Shown here: piece after piece, positions 53,569 to 62,566 of the stretch
How positions within the stretch are numbered: position 1 is the first letter of the stretch
Layout of the letters: each line of letters begins with the position of its first letter
Assembly: GCF_000523275.1 (NCBI RefSeq)
Contig: NZ_ATHQ01000001.1
Location: 505,001-569,000, forward strand
From: Lebetimonas sp. JH292
GTDB taxonomy: Bacteria > Campylobacterota > Campylobacteria > Campylobacterales > Nautiliaceae
DNA length: 64,000 nt
Direction of reading: 5' to 3'
The notes under the pieces: model-generated
The model's input: the letters and a program-made list of their open reading frames with translations, nothing else
Told to the model about the DNA's origin: nothing
Databases searched by the model: none
Position numbers and translations under genes: made by a program

Positions 53569-54981
53569 CTATTTAACAAAGTCTCCAATGCTTGCTTTAA
53601 GTTTAGCCGCCGCAACAGCTTCATCATATTTTGCCTTAATAAGTTCCGCCCTTGCTTTTCTTGCATCCGCCTCTTTCATTAAAAGAATAGTCATATTTAT
53701 CATTCCCTGTTTATACATATAGGTATATTTTTTTAAAATTTCTTCGGCCAGTTCTTTGTTTGTTAACTTATTTTTTATTATTTTAGTTTTTGTTTTTAAA
53801 TTCAGATATTTCTGTCTTACATCAAGTGCAATACCTTTTTTCATATATTGATAATAATAGCCTGTCTGAAGTGCTTCGATTTTACTTTTTTCAATGTCGG
53901 CGTCTTTGCTCTTATCAAAAATGTTATATTTTAAACCTATTGCCGCCAGCCAGTAATCTTTATCGCTTCTTATATTGGCAACAGTGTTATCATTCCATCC
54001 ATATTCCAAATGTGCCCCTATCATAGGATAATTTTCGGCAGAATCAAATTTAATCTTTTTTTTCATAGTCTCATAATTTTTTTTCATCCATTTTAAATCG
54101 TTTCTGTTTTTTAAAGCCTCTTTAATTAATGTTTTTAAATTACTATTAGGAGAAATAATTACTTCAAAATCACCAACAGACGTAATATCGTAATCATCAC
54201 TTAGAAATCTTAAATAAGACAAAGCCAGGGCATATTTGTTTTTGGCCTCTTGTAAATATGCATCAACCTGGGAATCCCTTTTTTCGGCTTGCAGTAAATC
54301 AATATCTGTTGCCATGCCTTCTTTTTTAAATTCTTTAACCATTTTTACAAAAGAGTTTGTTGTTTCTTTTGCCTTATTTAAAGCGTTTATAAAATATTTA
54401 GCGGCAACAGCCCCATTATATGCTTTTAATACTTCCAAAGCCAAAAGAGTTTTATCTCTTTGAAATTTATATTTGTTTGCCAATATCTGAAGTTTTGCCA
54501 TTTCTTTTGCATAAGTTAATTTAAATCCTGTAAAAATAGGCACTTCATAAACAAAATTTGTAGCAAAATTGCTTCTTGGGGCGGGATAATTTAAATCATG
54601 CGGTTTAATAGCTAAAATTCCCTGCATAGCGGCCAAATCCTGAGGTGTTAAAGAATTTGAATTTGCTTTCATCAACGCACCGCCCAAAGGAGCTAAAAAA
54701 TCGCTGAAGCCAAAGTCGCTGAAAGTGGCTTCCCTGCTGCCTAATTTCATTCCAAACACATATAAGGCGTTATTAGTTATGCTTATTTGCTCGTTAAAAA
54801 TAAATTTGCCCCATTCCATTCCTCTGGCTTTATCCAAATCGCTTTTGGCTTTGTCAATATTAAGCTTTTTTGCCTTTAGCTCTAAATTATTAGAAAGAGT
54901 TTCTTTTAAAACTTCGTTAAATGTCACATTTTTGGCTAAAAGCAGACCTGACAAAGCGGTTAGAATCAAATATTTTTTCAT
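53569..54981 (-). CDS. TolC-like outer membrane efflux protein
   Basis: 470 residues with signal peptide (1-17: KYLILTALSGLLLAKN). Typical paired outer membrane efflux repeats: LDKARGMEWGKFIFNEQIS, TNFVYEVPIFTGFKL, LKYNIFDKSKDADIEKSKIE. It is the first gene of a three-gene efflux operon (TolC, adaptor, pump). The late repeats (AVAAKYFINALNKAKETTNS) show the long helices of the channel. Confidence 0.88.
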   Translation of the reverse strand: MKKYLILTALSGLLLAKNVTFNEVLKETLSNNLELKAKKLNIDKAKSDLDKARGMEWGKFIFNEQISITNNALYVFGMKLGSREATFSDFGFSDFLAPLGGALMKANSNSLTPQDLAAMQGILAIKPHDLNYPAPRSNFATNFVYEVPIFTGFKLTYAKEMAKLQILANKYKFQRDKTLLALEVLKAYNGAVAAKYFINALNKAKETTNSFVKMVKEFKKEGMATDIDLLQAEKRDSQVDAYLQEAKNKYALALSYLRFLSDDYDITSVGDFEVIISPNSNLKTLIKEALKNRNDLKWMKKNYETMKKKIKFDSAENYPMIGAHLEYGWNDNTVANIRSDKDYWLAAIGLKYNIFDKSKDADIEKSKIEALQTGYYYQYMKKGIALDVRQKYLNLKTKTKIIKNKLTNKELAEEILKKYTYMYKQGMINMTILLMKEADARKARAELIKAKYDEAVAAAKLKASIGDFVK

Positions 54982-55082
54982 ACCGCTCCTTTAAATATTT
55001 TTCGAATTGTAACAAAGATTATAAAGATTTTAAGAAGTTATAAGAAAAAGTTATAATAAAAAGGGAGAAAAATTACCTTCTT

Positions 55083-56888
55083 TTATTTTTTCCTGCTCAT
55101 TCTTTTTCTCTCAGTCGGATCCAAATATTTTTTTCTTACCCTTATAGATTTAGGGGTAATTTCCACAAGTTCATCATCTTCTATCCATTCAAGGGCTTTT
55201 TCAAGAGTAAGCTGAACAGGGGGAACCAGTTTTATCGCTTCATCGCTACCACTGGCACGGACATTGGTTAAATTTTTACCTTTAATAGGATTTACTTCCA
55301 AATCGTTACTTCTGCTGTGTTCCCCGACTATCATTCCGTTATAAACTTTATCCCCAGGTTTTATAAACATTCTGCCTCTCTCTTGCAAATTAAATATTGC
55401 ATATCCTACGGCCACACCGTTTTCCATAGAAATCAAAGCTCCGTTTTTTCTTGTATAAGGTTTGGTAGTGGCGGGTCTAAATTCAAGAAACGAGCTGTTA
55501 AGCACTCCCTCACCTTTTGTATCGGTCATAAATTCGCCTCTATATCCTATAAGTCCGCGTGCCGGCATTTCAAATTCAATTCTTGTACTTCCGTCGCTTA
55601 AAGGCATCATATTTTTCATAACCGCGCCTCTGGTTCCAAGTTTTTCTATTACAACTCCGCTGTAAATATCCGGTACATCTACAACGACATATTCATAAGG
55701 TTCAAGTTTAACCCCGTTTTCCACTTTAATAATAACCTCAGGACGAGACAGGGAAAATTCAAAATCTTCACGTCTAAGGTTTTCAGCAAGAATTGCTATT
55801 TGAAGCTCTCCCCTTCCGCTTACTTTAAATTTACCCTCACCCAGTTCTTCTATTTTCATTGCAATATTTGTCTGCATCTCTTTAAAGAGTCTATCCCTGA
55901 GTTTAGGAGCTGTTACATTTTTACCCTCAGTCCCCGCAAGAGGTGAATCGTTTACGCTTAAAATAACACTGATGGTAGGTTCTTCTATATGAAGTGCGCC
56001 TAAAGCTACAGGATTATTCCTATCGGCAATCGTATCCCCCACATTAAGGGCTTCAAATCCGGCAACAGCCACAATATCCCCCGCTTTCGCCTCGTCAATT
56101 TCCATCCTATCAAGTCCTAAAAATCCCATCAGTTTGGTAACTCTTCCGTTTATTTTTTCACCGTCGGCTTTAACCAGTGTTACTTCTTCACCCTTTTTAA
56201 CTGTACCGTTAAAAATTCTTGCAATTCCTATTCTTCCCACATAATTATCATAATCAAGAGTAAATACCTGCATTTGCAACGGGGCGTTTTCATCACCGGC
56301 AGGGGCAGGAATATATTTTGTAATTGCCTCAAAAACAGGAATCATATCATTATTATTATCCTCAAGTTCCCATTTTGCATATCCCTCTTTGGCAGCGGCA
56401 TAAATTATAGGAAAATCAAGCTGGTCTTCAGTAGCACCCATACTTACAAACAGATCAAACACTTCATCAACAACCCTGTCCGGTTCTGCTGCGGGTTTGT
56501 CTATTTTATTTACCACCAAAATAGGTTTAAGCCCGAGTGAGAGTGCTTTTTTTACAACAAATTTAGTCTGGGGCATTACACCTTCCTGGGCATCTACAAG
56601 AAGCAATACGCCGTCCACCATTTTCAAAACCCTTTCAACTTCCCCTCCAAAATCACTGTGCCCCGGAGTATCAATAATATTAATTCTGAATTCATTCCAT
56701 CTGATAGCCGTATTTTTACTTAAAATTGTAATTCCTCTTTCTTTTTCCAAATCATTACTGTCCATTACCCTCTCACCTAAATCTTTCCTTGCGTCAAGGG
56801 TGTGGGACTGTTTGAGTAGTTCATCCACAAGTGTAGTTTTTCCATGGTCAACATGGGCTATAACTGCAATGTTTCTAATATTCTTCAT
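55083..56888 (-). CDS. typA: Translational GTPase TypA/BipA
   Basis: 601 residues. G1 AHVDHGKT (11-18), switch region [11 protein letters not shown]3 [12 protein letters not shown], and [20 protein letters not shown] (TypA-specific), then domains with the terminal RKRMSRKK. It helps ribosome assembly and stress responses. It is single and divergent from the flagellar genes. Confidence 0.96.
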   Translation of the reverse strand: MKNIRNIAVIAHVDHGKTTLVDELLKQSHTLDARKDLGERVMDSNDLEKERGITILSKNTAIRWNEFRINIIDTPGHSDFGGEVERVLKMVDGVLLLVDAQEGVMPQTKFVVKKALSLGLKPILVVNKIDKPAAEPDRVVDEVFDLFVSMGATEDQLDFPIIYAAAKEGYAKWELEDNNNDMIPVFEAITKYIPAPAGDENAPLQMQVFTLDYDNYVGRIGIARIFNGTVKKGEEVTLVKADGEKINGRVTKLMGFLGLDRMEIDEAKAGDIVAVAGFEALNVGDTIADRNNPVALGALHIEEPTISVILSVNDSPLAGTEGKNVTAPKLRDRLFKEMQTNIAMKIEELGEGKFKVSGRGELQIAILAENLRREDFEFSLSRPEVIIKVENGVKLEPYEYVVVDVPDIYSGVVIEKLGTRGAVMKNMMPLSDGSTRIEFEMPARGLIGYRGEFMTDTKGEGVLNSSFLEFRPATTKPYTRKNGALISMENGVAVGYAIFNLQERGRMFIKPGDKVYNGMIVGEHSRSNDLEVNPIKGKNLTNVRASGSDEAIKLVPPVQLTLEKALEWIEDDELVEITPKSIRVRKKYLDPTERKRMSRKK

Positions 56889-56968
56889 TAATTACCTTTA
56901 AAAATTTTTGAAATTATACATCAATTTTACTGTTTTCACAATTTCACCATTTTCGCTAAAAACTGCTT

Positions 56969-56982
56969 GGAATATTTTTTGC
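56969..56982 (+). promoter_or_regulatory. Sigma-54 promoter of the flgD operon
   Basis: TTGG-AATATTTTTT-GCTT: GG at 56969-56970, exactly ten bases, GC at 56981-56982, 25 bases before the small ORF start. This is the -24/-12 pattern. Hook genes of Campylobacterota are known to be RpoN-dependent. Confidence 0.6.
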
Positions 56983-57006
56983 TTACTAAAAATAAAAAGG
57001 TTTTTA

Positions 57007-57150
57007 ATGCCTCATTTGATAGAATTGTTAACCCTTGCAGATAATAAAACAAAACCGAAAATCAAGCCTACACAAAATTTTTTATTGCAGATTCTAAAAG
57101 ATATGGAGCCCATTGGAACAATATTTGCTTTAATTTTAAAAAAGGCTTAA
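57007..57150 (+). CDS. Small ORF ahead of flgD, unknown
   Basis: 47 residues from the ATG at 57007 (AAAAAGG six bases ahead; the longer frame from 56908 would start inside the promoter). MPHLIELLTLADNKTKPKIK, then a helical end LQILKDMEPIGTIFALILKK. It stops two bases before flgD, so it is in the same operon. It could be a short remnant of a FliK-like gene or a genuine small flagellar protein. Confidence 0.55.
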   Translation: MPHLIELLTLADNKTKPKIKPTQNFLLQILKDMEPIGTIFALILKKA

Positions 57151-57152
57151 AA

Positions 57153-57827
57153 ATGTCATCAATAGCAACTATAAACAACAATGCAACACAGGCCGGCAAT
57201 GACAAAGTTTACAATCCAAATTCACAGCTCGATAAAAACGCCTTTATGAAGCTGTTTTTAAAACAGCTTGAAATGCAAGACCCTACAAATCCTATGGATA
57301 CGGATAAAATGCTTGAACAAACTGCGTATCTTTCTACAATGGAAATGAATACAAATATGCAAAAAACCATAAACACTCTCGCCCAAACCCTTACAGCCAC
57401 AAATCAATTATCCACATTATCATCTATAGGCAAAATGGCCGATACAGGAGAGAGATATATCAATGTAACAGATAATGATACGAAAAAAGATTTTGAATTA
57501 TATTTTGGAGATAATATACAAAGTGGAAAAGTTCAAATTAAAGATAAAGCTGGAAATATAGTTAAAAAATTTCACCTAAATCCCCATTCCAAAGGAATAT
57601 TAAGCTTTGAATGGGATTTAAAAGACAATAACGCCAACAGGGTAAAAAGTGACAGTTATGAAGTAAGCGCAACATATACAGACCCTAATGGAAAACAAGA
57701 AACAACAGCATTGGGGGCATATCCTATAGAATCAATAAGATTTGAAAACGGAACTGTATATGCTAAATTGGGTAAAAAATATATACCATTTTATTTAATA
57801 AAAGAAATATATCAGTGGCAGGGATAA
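57153..57827 (+). CDS. flgD: Flagellar hook assembly protein FlgD
   Basis: 224 residues. The N-terminal cap region LDKNAFMKLFLKQLEMQDPTNPMDTDKM is clear, followed by a beta-rich FlgD core (KDKAGNIVKKFHLNPHSKGI, SDSYEVSATYTDPNG). FlgD caps the growing hook rod. The hook gene follows. Confidence 0.9.
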   Translation: MSSIATINNNATQAGNDKVYNPNSQLDKNAFMKLFLKQLEMQDPTNPMDTDKMLEQTAYLSTMEMNTNMQKTINTLAQTLTATNQLSTLSSIGKMADTGERYINVTDNDTKKDFELYFGDNIQSGKVQIKDKAGNIVKKFHLNPHSKGILSFEWDLKDNNANRVKSDSYEVSATYTDPNGKQETTALGAYPIESIRFENGTVYAKLGKKYIPFYLIKEIYQWQG

Positions 57828-57828
57828 T

Positions 57829-57885
57829 ATTTAAATGTTGAATGTTAAATTATGAATATTGAATATTAGATGTTGAATAATTTTG
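57829..57885 (+). repeat. AT-rich heptamer-like repeats between flgD and the second flgE
   Basis: Words TGTTGAA, TGTTAAA, TTATGAA, TATTGAA, TATTAGA, TGTTGAA occur at seven-base steps (about 57834-57877). Confidence 0.55.
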
Positions 57886-57903
57886 GTTAATAAAAGGATT
57901 AAA

Positions 57904-59816
57904 ATGACAAGGTCATTTTTTAACGGTATAAGCGGAATGAAAAGTTTTCAAACGGGGATTGATATTTGGGGAAACAATATCTCAAACATCAATACCGTGG
58001 GATACAAAGAAACAAACCCTGAATTTTCTTCTATCTTTTCACAGACTCTGAAAAATTCACCGATATTTTCGGATGTCGGGCTTGGAAGCAGACTCGATGC
58101 CAATGCAATTAACTTATCGCAAGGAAGTTTTATTGACTCAGACAATCCTTTCGATATTGCTCTTGGAGGAAAAGGCTGGATAGCGGTTAAAAAAGGAGAT
58201 GATACCTACTATACAAGAAACGGTTCTTTTAAAAGAGATGCCAACGGATATTTGGTTGATGATAACGGAGATTATTTATTGGTTGCAAATGCAAATAATA
58301 TAAAAAACAATAACGGAAGCTATGAAATAAACCAAAACATACCTACAGATAATTTAATTAATAATCCCCTATCACCTATTTCTTTGCCAAATTCAATGAT
58401 TTTACCGGCAATTGCCACAACAAAATCAAATTTTTAACAAACTTAAATGATTCAGATAAAATAACCACAACCGCACCGGCAACTCTTAATAATGATTTCA
58501 GTGCATTATATTCAAATGACGAAAAAGATTTAAAAGTAAGAGATGGAGATTCATTTGTTTTTGGATTTGGAAATCCGGCAACATATTCCAATAATTTAAT
58601 TTCAAGTGAAATATGCATAAACAATGATATTAAAGATGGAAAAGATTTGGTTTATGATTTTACAATCAATGGAAAAGATATTAATCTGACACTTCCTGAC
58701 GGAAGTACAAAAAGTGAAATTCAAAATGCCCTTGTCAATAAATTAACACAAAATGGAATAGATGCGACGATATCAGACAACGGAATAATGATTTCTAACC
58801 CGACAAAAATAATTTTACACTCAAATAATAATAATTTACCAAATATTGCAGCTGAAAAATTAATTTACAAATCCACACCCCAAACAGAAAATGAATTTGA
58901 CACTATGCAAAATTTAATCGATAAATTCCAGTCCCTAGCAAATAATATCGATCCGAATGTCTCGGTTTCTCTTGACGATAAAGGAAGAATGGTTACAACA
59001 AATCCTACCGCTAAAACTGTTAATTCATATCTTCTCAAAACAGAGAATTCCAATGACTTGTTTATTAACAATCTTGGAGGAATAGGAAATGAAATTTATC
59101 CCCAGACAAGTACAAAAAGCAATGCTTTTAAAGTAAACAAACAGGATTTCGGCGGGAACATTTATGATACAAACGGTAACAAAGATATAATTTCTTTTTC
59201 TTTTACAAAACAAAAAGTTTTAAATAATCAAATAAAATGGAACGGTAAAATAACAGTAAAAGACGATCAAGGCAATATAATCAACACAACAAATCAGAAT
59301 TTTACTTTTGAACAAAACGGAAAATTACTATCCCCTAAAACATTAACAATAAATTCTCCTCAAACAATAAATATTAACTTCAACTTAACGTCATATACAA
59401 AAACAGATAATAAAACAAATTATTCATTTTCTCAAAACGGGCTTGAAAAAGGTTATCTTCAAGGATATGATATCAATGACGACGGAGTTATTTTTGCAAA
59501 TTTTTCAAATTCCAAAAGTGTGGAGCTCGGACAGATTCCGATTTTCCATTTTCAAAACCCTCAGGGACTTGAAAGTATCGGGGGCAATCTTTTTAGAAAG
59601 ACCAATAATTCAAATAAAGCATTTTTATATGAAAGCAATGGAGAATACATTCCTTATGCAAAAGTAATTTCTCATAAACTCGAAGCTTCAAATGTAAATT
59701 TTGCCGAAGCGATGACAGAGCTTATAATAAACCAAAAAGCATTTTCAGCGGCAGCAAAAACTGTAACAACCAGCGATGAAATGATACAAAAAGCAATTAA
59801 TTTAAAAAGAGGATAA
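57904..59816 (+). pseudogene. flgE2: Second FlgE-like hook protein, frameshifted
   Basis: The N-terminal part, from the ATG at 57904, has the flagellar rod/hook start TRSFFNGISGMKSFQTGIDI, then WGNNISNINTVGYKE, and GLGSRLDANAINLSQGSF. A frame of 178 codons stops at 58437. After one extra T in the five-T run at 58431-58435 the same protein continues (FLTNLNDSDKITT...) in the frame that runs to 59816, whose end EASNVNFAEAMTELIINQKA is a typical hook C-terminus. Altogether about 640 residues. It is either broken or an assembly error. Confidence 0.85.
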
Positions 59817-59819
59817 TAT

Positions 59820-59880
59820 AGTAGTGAATAGTGAGTGGTGAGTGGTGAGCTTGCCGGCCGCTTGAAAAGCGGCGGGGTGG
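59820..59880 (+). repeat. Heptamer and GC-rich hairpin module between the two hook genes
   Basis: GTGAGTG-type heptamers (59824-59845) followed by the hairpin module (59846-59878, reverse orientation to the copies at 24212 and 31166). It lies directly ahead of the sigma-54 promoter of flgE. Confidence 0.65.
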
Positions 59881-59892
59881 GTAATTGAAAAA

Positions 59893-59906
59893 GGAATGAA
59901 TTTTGC
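59893..59906 (+). promoter_or_regulatory. Sigma-54 promoter of flgE
   Basis: AAGG-AATGAATTTT-GCTTGG: GG at 59893-59894, ten bases, GC at 59905-59906, 35 bases before the flgE ATG. Same spacing as at 56969. Confidence 0.65.
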
Positions 59907-59940
59907 TTGGTAAAAAAAACTTTATTTAAAGGAATGAATC

Positions 59941-62529
59941 ATGATGAGAAGTCTTTGGAGCGGGGTTAGCGGCCTAAACGCTCATCAGGTTGCAATGGAT
60001 GTAGAAGCTAACAACATTGCAAATGTAAATACTGTAGGATTTAAATACTCTAGAACCAATTTTCAAAATCTTTTAAGTCAAACAGTAAAAAGCGCTACTG
60101 CACCGCAGGGAAAACTCGGTGGAAAAAATTCACTTCAAATAGGTCTTGGAACAAGTGTCAGCGCAGTTGAAACATTGTTTAAACAAGGAAGTATTCAAAA
60201 TACCGACAAAAATACAGATATGGCAATTAACGGAGACGGTTTTTTTGTTGTGAGTGGAGACGGAGGAAAAACATATAAATATACAAGAGCCGGAGATTTT
60301 ACATTTGATGCAAACGGTAATTTTGTTGACCCAAACGGAATGATAGTACAAGGATGGCTTGCAGACCCGGACACACATACAATAGATACCGCAAAAGGGG
60401 TTCAGCCGATATCTATTCCACCAGGTCTTACCACACCGGCAAACGCTACAAGTAAAATTCAAATAAAAGCAAATCTAAACAGTGGGGATCATATTAAAGA
60501 AATGAGCGGAACAAGACCTACTATTGATCAGACTGCAGATATTAGCGGATTATATAATGCAAGTGGAGAACAATTATCTTTAACCCCTGATAAAGACACT
60601 TTGACTTTGGCAATAGAAGATGCAAACGGAAATATAAACAATTATACATTTACTTACGGAAAAAGCACATCAAATACAGACAGAAAATTTACCACCATAA
60701 AAGATTTATTAGACGAAATCAATGAAATAATAAAAGATCCAACCGGTACAAAACCATCATCAGAATACAAAGTTTATTTAAACGGAAACGGACAAATTGT
60801 GGATCCGGAAAACAAAATAAAAACAGAAACCACACTTTCATCTACCAATACGGAATTAGAAAATATTTTCAAAGGTTTAAACGGACCCTCAACCACTACA
60901 GAGCCTATGAAATCCTTAAAAAACAGTTTTATCGGTGCCGACGATGTAGGCGAGCTTTTTAATGCAAGCGGTGATGCGTTTAATATAGAAGAAGGACAGG
61001 GAATTAAAGTTAATATAAACGGACTTGGGGAAACAAGAAATTTCATATATTCAAAAACACCAATAAATGAAACCGAAGGCTGCGGAAGTGCAAGCGGCTC
61101 TTATCAGCCAAAGGAAAATACCGTTTCTGATTCGAATGAAGGGCTTCACTGGTTATATAATTCCACAACAAATGATGATAATAACCGTGCATTTATGAAT
61201 GTCAATCAAAAAATATCATTCCAAATTGATAAAAACGCAGACGGAATAATAGATGACACATTAACATATGTTTATGGAAAAGATTTCCAGACATTCAGTG
61301 ATTTATGCTGCCTTTTGAATTCAGATTTTACAAGCAATAATATAAATGACAATGTAAGTTTTGAAAACGGTAAAATGAAAGAAACCCAGGATATAATTAA
61401 AAATGTACAATTAAAAGATTCCAATGGAACAATCAATGATTCAAATTCAAACACCCCTCTTGGGAAATTGTCTCAAATTTTCAAATCTTTGGGCAACGGC
61501 ACATCAACAGATACATTTTATAAAAATGATACATATTATTTTCACGATATTCAGGATTTGGCATATGTATGGCAATTGGCGATAGATGACAGCGGAGATA
61601 CTTCAAATTCAACATCCGGAAACAGCGGTATTGTTTCAATAGATGAAAACGGAAAATTAAATATAAAAAACACCTCAGCAAATTCATTTAATATAAATTT
61701 ATCTGGTTATCCGAATGATGAAAAAGACAATGATTTATTTACGGAAGCTTTTTCACCGATAAACGGAAGTTTGGCAGCAGGAGGATCAACCTTTTCACAG
61801 GCTATTAATGCTGCAACTCACACAACAAGCATTGATGTGTTTGATTCGCTTGGCAGCAAGCACACTTTAACACTTCATTTCAGAAAAGCACATACATCTG
61901 AAAATCCGAACGATCCGACAGTTTGGAAATGGTATGCCGATGTCCCGGCACCTTCGTCTCTTGATCAGCCGGCAAACGGATATGTAAAATTTAATCCTGA
62001 CGGAAGTATAAATTCCTATAATCCTCCTAGTTTAATATTTAATCCTAACAACGGAGCCAATTCAGGACAGGCCCTACAGCTTGATTTAGGAAACATTGGC
62101 AAATTTGACGGAATCACATCTTTTGAAGCGCCTAGTTCCACTAGCGGACAGACGCAAAACGGTTATCCGGGAGGAGATTTGCAAAGTTTAGTAGTTGATC
62201 AGACAGGAACGGTAATAGGGGTATTCTCCAACGGCAGAAGTTATTCCCTAGCCCAGGTTGCATTAGCAAAATTTGTCAATAACGAAGGCTTGATGAGCGA
62301 GGGTGGAACACTGTTCAACGCTTCGCCAAATTCAGGTGAACCGATAGTAGGAACTGCCGGAACAGGGGGAAGAGGTGCTGTTCAGCCAAGTGCTCTTGAA
62401 ATGAGCAATGTTGATTTAAGCAGAAGTTTAACTCAGTTAATTGTAATTCAAAGAGGATTTCAGGCAAATTCAAAAACTATTACAACAAGTGATGAGATGT
62501 TAAATACACTTTTACAGCTTAAAAGATAG
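59941..62529 (+). CDS. flgE: Flagellar hook protein FlgE
   Basis: 862 residues, long for a hook protein but typical for Campylobacterota FlgE. N-terminal MRSLWSGVSGLNAHQVAMDV, then ANNIANVNTVGFKY; C-terminal SNVDLSRSLTQLIVIQRGFQ, then NSKTITTSDEML. Between lie variable domains that are acidic and asparagine/threonine-rich. The hook is the universal joint between motor and filament. It has its own sigma-54 promoter. Confidence 0.95.
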   Translation: MMRSLWSGVSGLNAHQVAMDVEANNIANVNTVGFKYSRTNFQNLLSQTVKSATAPQGKLGGKNSLQIGLGTSVSAVETLFKQGSIQNTDKNTDMAINGDGFFVVSGDGGKTYKYTRAGDFTFDANGNFVDPNGMIVQGWLADPDTHTIDTAKGVQPISIPPGLTTPANATSKIQIKANLNSGDHIKEMSGTRPTIDQTADISGLYNASGEQLSLTPDKDTLTLAIEDANGNINNYTFTYGKSTSNTDRKFTTIKDLLDEINEIIKDPTGTKPSSEYKVYLNGNGQIVDPENKIKTETTLSSTNTELENIFKGLNGPSTTTEPMKSLKNSFIGADDVGELFNASGDAFNIEEGQGIKVNINGLGETRNFIYSKTPINETEGCGSASGSYQPKENTVSDSNEGLHWLYNSTTNDDNNRAFMNVNQKISFQIDKNADGIIDDTLTYVYGKDFQTFSDLCCLLNSDFTSNNINDNVSFENGKMKETQDIIKNVQLKDSNGTINDSNSNTPLGKLSQIFKSLGNGTSTDTFYKNDTYYFHDIQDLAYVWQLAIDDSGDTSNSTSGNSGIVSIDENGKLNIKNTSANSFNINLSGYPNDEKDNDLFTEAFSPINGSLAAGGSTFSQAINAATHTTSIDVFDSLGSKHTLTLHFRKAHTSENPNDPTVWKWYADVPAPSSLDQPANGYVKFNPDGSINSYNPPSLIFNPNNGANSGQALQLDLGNIGKFDGITSFEAPSSTSGQTQNGYPGGDLQSLVVDQTGTVIGVFSNGRSYSLAQVALAKFVNNEGLMSEGGTLFNASPNSGEPIVGTAGTGGRGAVQPSALEMSNVDLSRSLTQLIVIQRGFQANSKTITTSDEMLNTLLQLKR

Positions 62530-62536
62530 TATAATT

Positions 62537-62558
62537 CGCTAAAACTTCTGTTTTAGCG
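62537..62558 (+). promoter_or_regulatory. Perfect hairpin covering the ribosome binding site of the Maf gene
   Basis: CGCTAAAAC, loop TTCT, GTTTTAGCG form a 9-bp stem; GGAG follows at once and the ATG lies eight bases further. There is no T-run after it, so it may act as a translational attenuator or a weak terminator in the flgE-maf message. Confidence 0.5.
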
Positions 62559-62566
62559 GAGAAATT

